Positions 61,191 through 64,000 of a DNA stretch of 64,000 bases are shown one piece after another. Every line of letters starts with the position of its first letter. The stretch's first letter is position 1. The notes beneath the pieces were generated by a model. The model had not been told where the DNA came from. It did no database searches and saw only the letters and a program-made list of their open reading frames with translations. The DNA is taken from NCBI GenBank assembly GCA_964019135.1, contig OZ025255.1, forward strand, positions 4,154,001 to 4,218,000. The letters are read 5' to 3'. The translations under genes were made by a program, and so were the position numbers. This stretch comes from Arenicola marina. Its lineage: Eukaryota; Annelida; Polychaeta; Arenicolidae.

Positions 61191-64000
61191 CGGACCCCAG
61201 GCCAAGTTACACCAGACTCCGGCTCTCATACACTCCGCGGATCCGAGGCAAAGTGACACCAGACCATGGCTCTCATACACCCCCCGGATCCCAGGCAAAG
61301 TTACACCAGACTCCGGCTCTCACACACTCTCCGGATCCCAGGCAAATTACACCAGTCTCCGGCTCTCATACACTCCGCGGATCCCAGGCAAAGTGACACC
61401 AGACTCCGGCTCTTATACACGCCCCGGATCCCAGGCAAAGTGACACCAGAATCCGGCTCTCATACACTCCCCGGATCCCAGGCAGAGTTACACCAGACTG
61501 CGGCTGTCATACACTCCGCGGATCCCAGGCAAAGTGACACCAGACTCCGGCTCTCATACACTCCCCGGATCCCAGGCAAAGTTACACCAGACTCCGGCTC
61601 TCATACACTCCCCGGATCCCAGGCAAAGTTACACCAGACTCCGGCTCTCATACACTCCGCGGATCCCAGGCAAAGTGACACCAGACCATGGCTCTCATAC
61701 ACCCCCCGGATCCCAGGCAAAGTTACACCAGACTCCGGCTCTCATACACTCCCCGGATCCCAGGCAAATTACACCAGACTCCGGCTCTCATACACTCCCC
61801 GGATCCCAGGCAGAGTTACACCAGACTCCTCGGCTCTCATACACTCCCCGGATTCCCAGGCAAAGTGACACCAGACTCCGGCTCTCATACACTCCCCGGA
61901 TCCCAGGCAGAGTTACACCAGACTCCGGCTCGCATACACTCCCCGGATCCCAGGCAAAGTGACACCAGACTCCGGCTCTCATACACGCCCCGGATCCCAG
62001 GCAAAGTGACACCAGACTCCGGCTCTCATACACTCCCCGGATCCCAGGCAAAGTGACACCAGACCCCGGCTCCCATACACTCCCCGGATCCCAGGCAGAG
62101 TTACACCAGACTCCGGCTCTCATACACTCCCCGGATTCCAGGCAAAGTGACACCAGATTCCGGCTCTCACACACTCCGCGGATCCCAGGCAGAGTTACAC
62201 CAGACTCCGGCTCTCATACACTCCCCGGATCCCAGGCAAAGTTACACCAGACTCTGGCTCTCATACACTCCCCGGATCCCAGGCAAAGTTACACCAGACT
62301 CCGGCTCTCATACACTCTCCGGATCCCAGGCAGAGTTACACCAGACTCCGGCTCTCATACGCTCCCCGGATCCCAGGCAAAGTTACACCAGACTCCGGCT
62401 CTCATACACTCCCCGGATCCCAGGCAAAGTGACACCAGACTCCGGCTCTCATACACTCCCCGGATCCCAGGTAACGTTACACAAGACTCCGGCTCTCATA
62501 CACTCCCCGGATCCCAGGCAAAGTGACACCAGACTCCGGCTCTCATACACTCCGCGGATCCCAGGCAAAGTGACACCAGAATCCGGCTCTCATACACGCC
62601 CCGGATCCCAGGCAAAGTGACACCAGACTTCGGCTCTCATACACTTCCCGGATCCCAGGCAAATTACACCAGACTCCTCGGCTCTCATACACTCCCCGGA
62701 TCCCAGGCAAAGTTACACCAGACACCAGCTCTCATACACGCCCCGGATCCCAGGCAAAGTTACACCAGACACCGGCTCTCATACATGCCCCGGATCCCAG
62801 GCAAAGTGACACCAGACTCCGGCTCTCATACACTCCGCGGATCCAGGCAAAGCTACACCAGACACCGGCTCTCATACACTGCCCGGATCCCAGGCAAAGT
62901 TACGCCAGACACCGGCTCTCATACACTCCCCGGATCCCAGGCAAAGTGACACCAGACTCCGGCTCTCATACACTCCCCGGATCCCAGGCAGAGTTACACC
63001 AGACTCCGGCTCTCATACACTCCCCGGATCCCAGGCAAAGTGACACCAGACTCCGGTTTTCATACACTCCGCGGATCCCAGGCAAAGTGACACCAGACTC
63101 CGGCTCTCATACACTGCCCGGATCCCAGGCAAAGTTACACCAGACTCCGGCTCTCATACACTCCCCGGATCCCAGGCAAAGTTACACCAGACTCCGGCTT
63201 TCATACACTCCGCGGATCCCAGGCAAAGTTACACCAGACTCCGGCTCTCATACACTCCCCGGATCCCAGGCAAAGTGACACCAGACTCCGGCTCTCATAC
63301 ACTCCCCGAATAACAGGCAAAGTTACACCAGACTCCGGCTTTCATACACTCCGCGGATCCCAGGCAAAGTTACACCAGACTCCGTCTCTCATACACTCCC
63401 CGGATCCCAGGCAAAGTGACACCAGACACGGGCTCTCAAACACTCCCTGAATCCCAGGCAAAGTTACACCAGACTCTGGCTGTCATACACTCCCCGAATC
63501 CCAGGCAAAGTTACACCAGACTCCGGCTCTCATACACTCCCCGGATCCCAGGCAGAGTTACACTAGACTCCGGCTCTCATACACTCTCCGGAACCCAGGC
63601 AAAGTGACACCAGACTCCGGCTCTCATACACTCCCCGGATCCCAGGCAGAGTTACACCAGACTCCGGCTCTCATACACTTCCCGGATCCCAGGCAAAGTT
63701 ACACCAGACTCTGGCTCTCATACACTCCCCGGATCCCAGGCAAAGTTACACCAGACTCCGGCTCTCATACACTCTCCGCATCCCAGGCAGAGTTACACCA
63801 GACTCCGGCTCTCATACGCTCCCCGGATCCCAGGCAAAGTTACACCAGACTCCGGCTCTCATACACTCCCCGGATCCCAGGCAAAGTGACACCAGACTCC
63901 GGCTCTCATACACTCCCCGGATCCCAGGTAACGTTACACAAGACTCCGGCTCTCATACACTCCCCGGATCCCAGGCAAAGTGACACCAGACTCCGGCTCT
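61190..64000. repeat. Right-hand mosaic with increasingly irregular units
   Basis: 61.16-61.44 kb resembles the 2.49 and 17.16 kb block but with private changes (CCGGACCCCAGGCCAAG near 61,192, ACACCAGTCTCC near 61,353). 61.7-62.1 kb is a cassette variant with a CCATGG unit near 61,687. 62,143-62,543 recurs at 63,600-64,000 at a shift of 1,457 bp, exactly 31 monomers, with several substitutions. Between them, 63.3-63.6 kb holds single-copy oddities: CTCCGTCTC, ACACGGGCTCTCAAAC, CTGAATCCC, ACACTAGACTCC and CCGGAACCC. The array continues past the window end. Confidence 0.85.

Larger units (their letters stand above)
1..64000. repeat. Tandem satellite array, 47-bp unit, filling the window
   Basis: A 47-bp unit is repeated head to tail from the first to the last base, always in the same orientation, giving about 1,360 units. 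The canonical unit composition on this strand is 12 A, 19 C, 9 G and 7 T (60% GC). Fixed landmarks are CTCCGG at unit positions 9-14, CCCCGG at 27-32, a GGATCC palindrome at 31-36 overlapping it, and a junction ending in AAAGTG, AAAGTT or AGAGTT. Units differ by a few recurrent substitutions and by small length changes. The window opens at the start of a unit and closes inside one, so the array is longer than 64 kb. Nothing non-repetitive interrupts it. Array size and HOR organisation are typical of eukaryotic satellite DNA. Function (centromeric, subtelomeric or other heterochromatin) cannot be told from sequence. Confidence 0.98.

Noticed and set aside
1-64000. CRISPR array
   Set aside because: The repeats are contiguous with no unique spacers between them. 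What varies are point changes in the unit itself.
1-64000. tRNA, rRNA or other structured RNA genes, or telomeric hexamers
   Set aside because: No cloverleaf boxes, rRNA segments or TTAGGG-type runs were seen. All sequence is accounted for by the 47-bp unit and its variants.
1-64000. Assignment to a particular species or known satellite family
   Set aside because: I do not recognise this unit with certainty. A search of satellite and genome databases with 661-707 would decide it.

Overview
The whole 64,000-base window is one uninterrupted tandem satellite array. Its basic unit is 47 bp (canonical example at 661-707), repeated head to tail about 1,360 times in one orientation. The array starts and ends inside the window edges, so it continues on both sides. 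I found no unique sequence, RNA gene, interspersed transposon or credible protein-coding gene. The long open frames are a by-product of a stop-poor unit whose length is not a multiple of three.

The array suggests a eukaryotic, probably animal, heterochromatic or subtelomeric/pericentromeric block. The evidence is array size, GC of about 60% in the unit, two CpG sites per unit with deamination-like variants, and multi-kilobase higher-order repeats (HORs). I cannot name the species from sequence alone.

Layout. 1-676 is the tail of an earlier duplicated segment. 677-11,858 holds two near-identical copies of a 5,591-bp HOR. 11,859-12,837 is a junction related to 14.1-15.1 kb. 12,838-23,524 holds a 5,408-bp HOR, one full copy and one 5,279-bp copy. 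23.5-29.5 kb is a mosaic of 3,703-, 1,429- and 315-bp duplications marked by six truncated 31-bp units. 31,618-33,759 is a 1,038-bp doublet, 36,350-37,973 a 798-bp doublet, and 37,526-42,048 a 2,391-bp-spaced duplication. 43.6-47.1 kb recurs at 51.7-55.3 kb. 47.2-52.4 kb is a nest of 1.3-1.55 kb units with a 375-bp doublet. 52,843-57,640 is a 2,398-bp doublet. 57.6-64 kb is a further mosaic whose last kilobase carries the most irregular units.

No genes act together here. What the window records is amplification history. Point variants (such as AACGTT, CCATGG, GTATCC and CATAGG) and length variants (31, 46, 48, 49 and 50 bp) act as barcodes showing which stretches were copied from which. Coordinates and shifts come from matching these barcodes by eye. 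Block edges marked 'about' are good to a few tens of bases.
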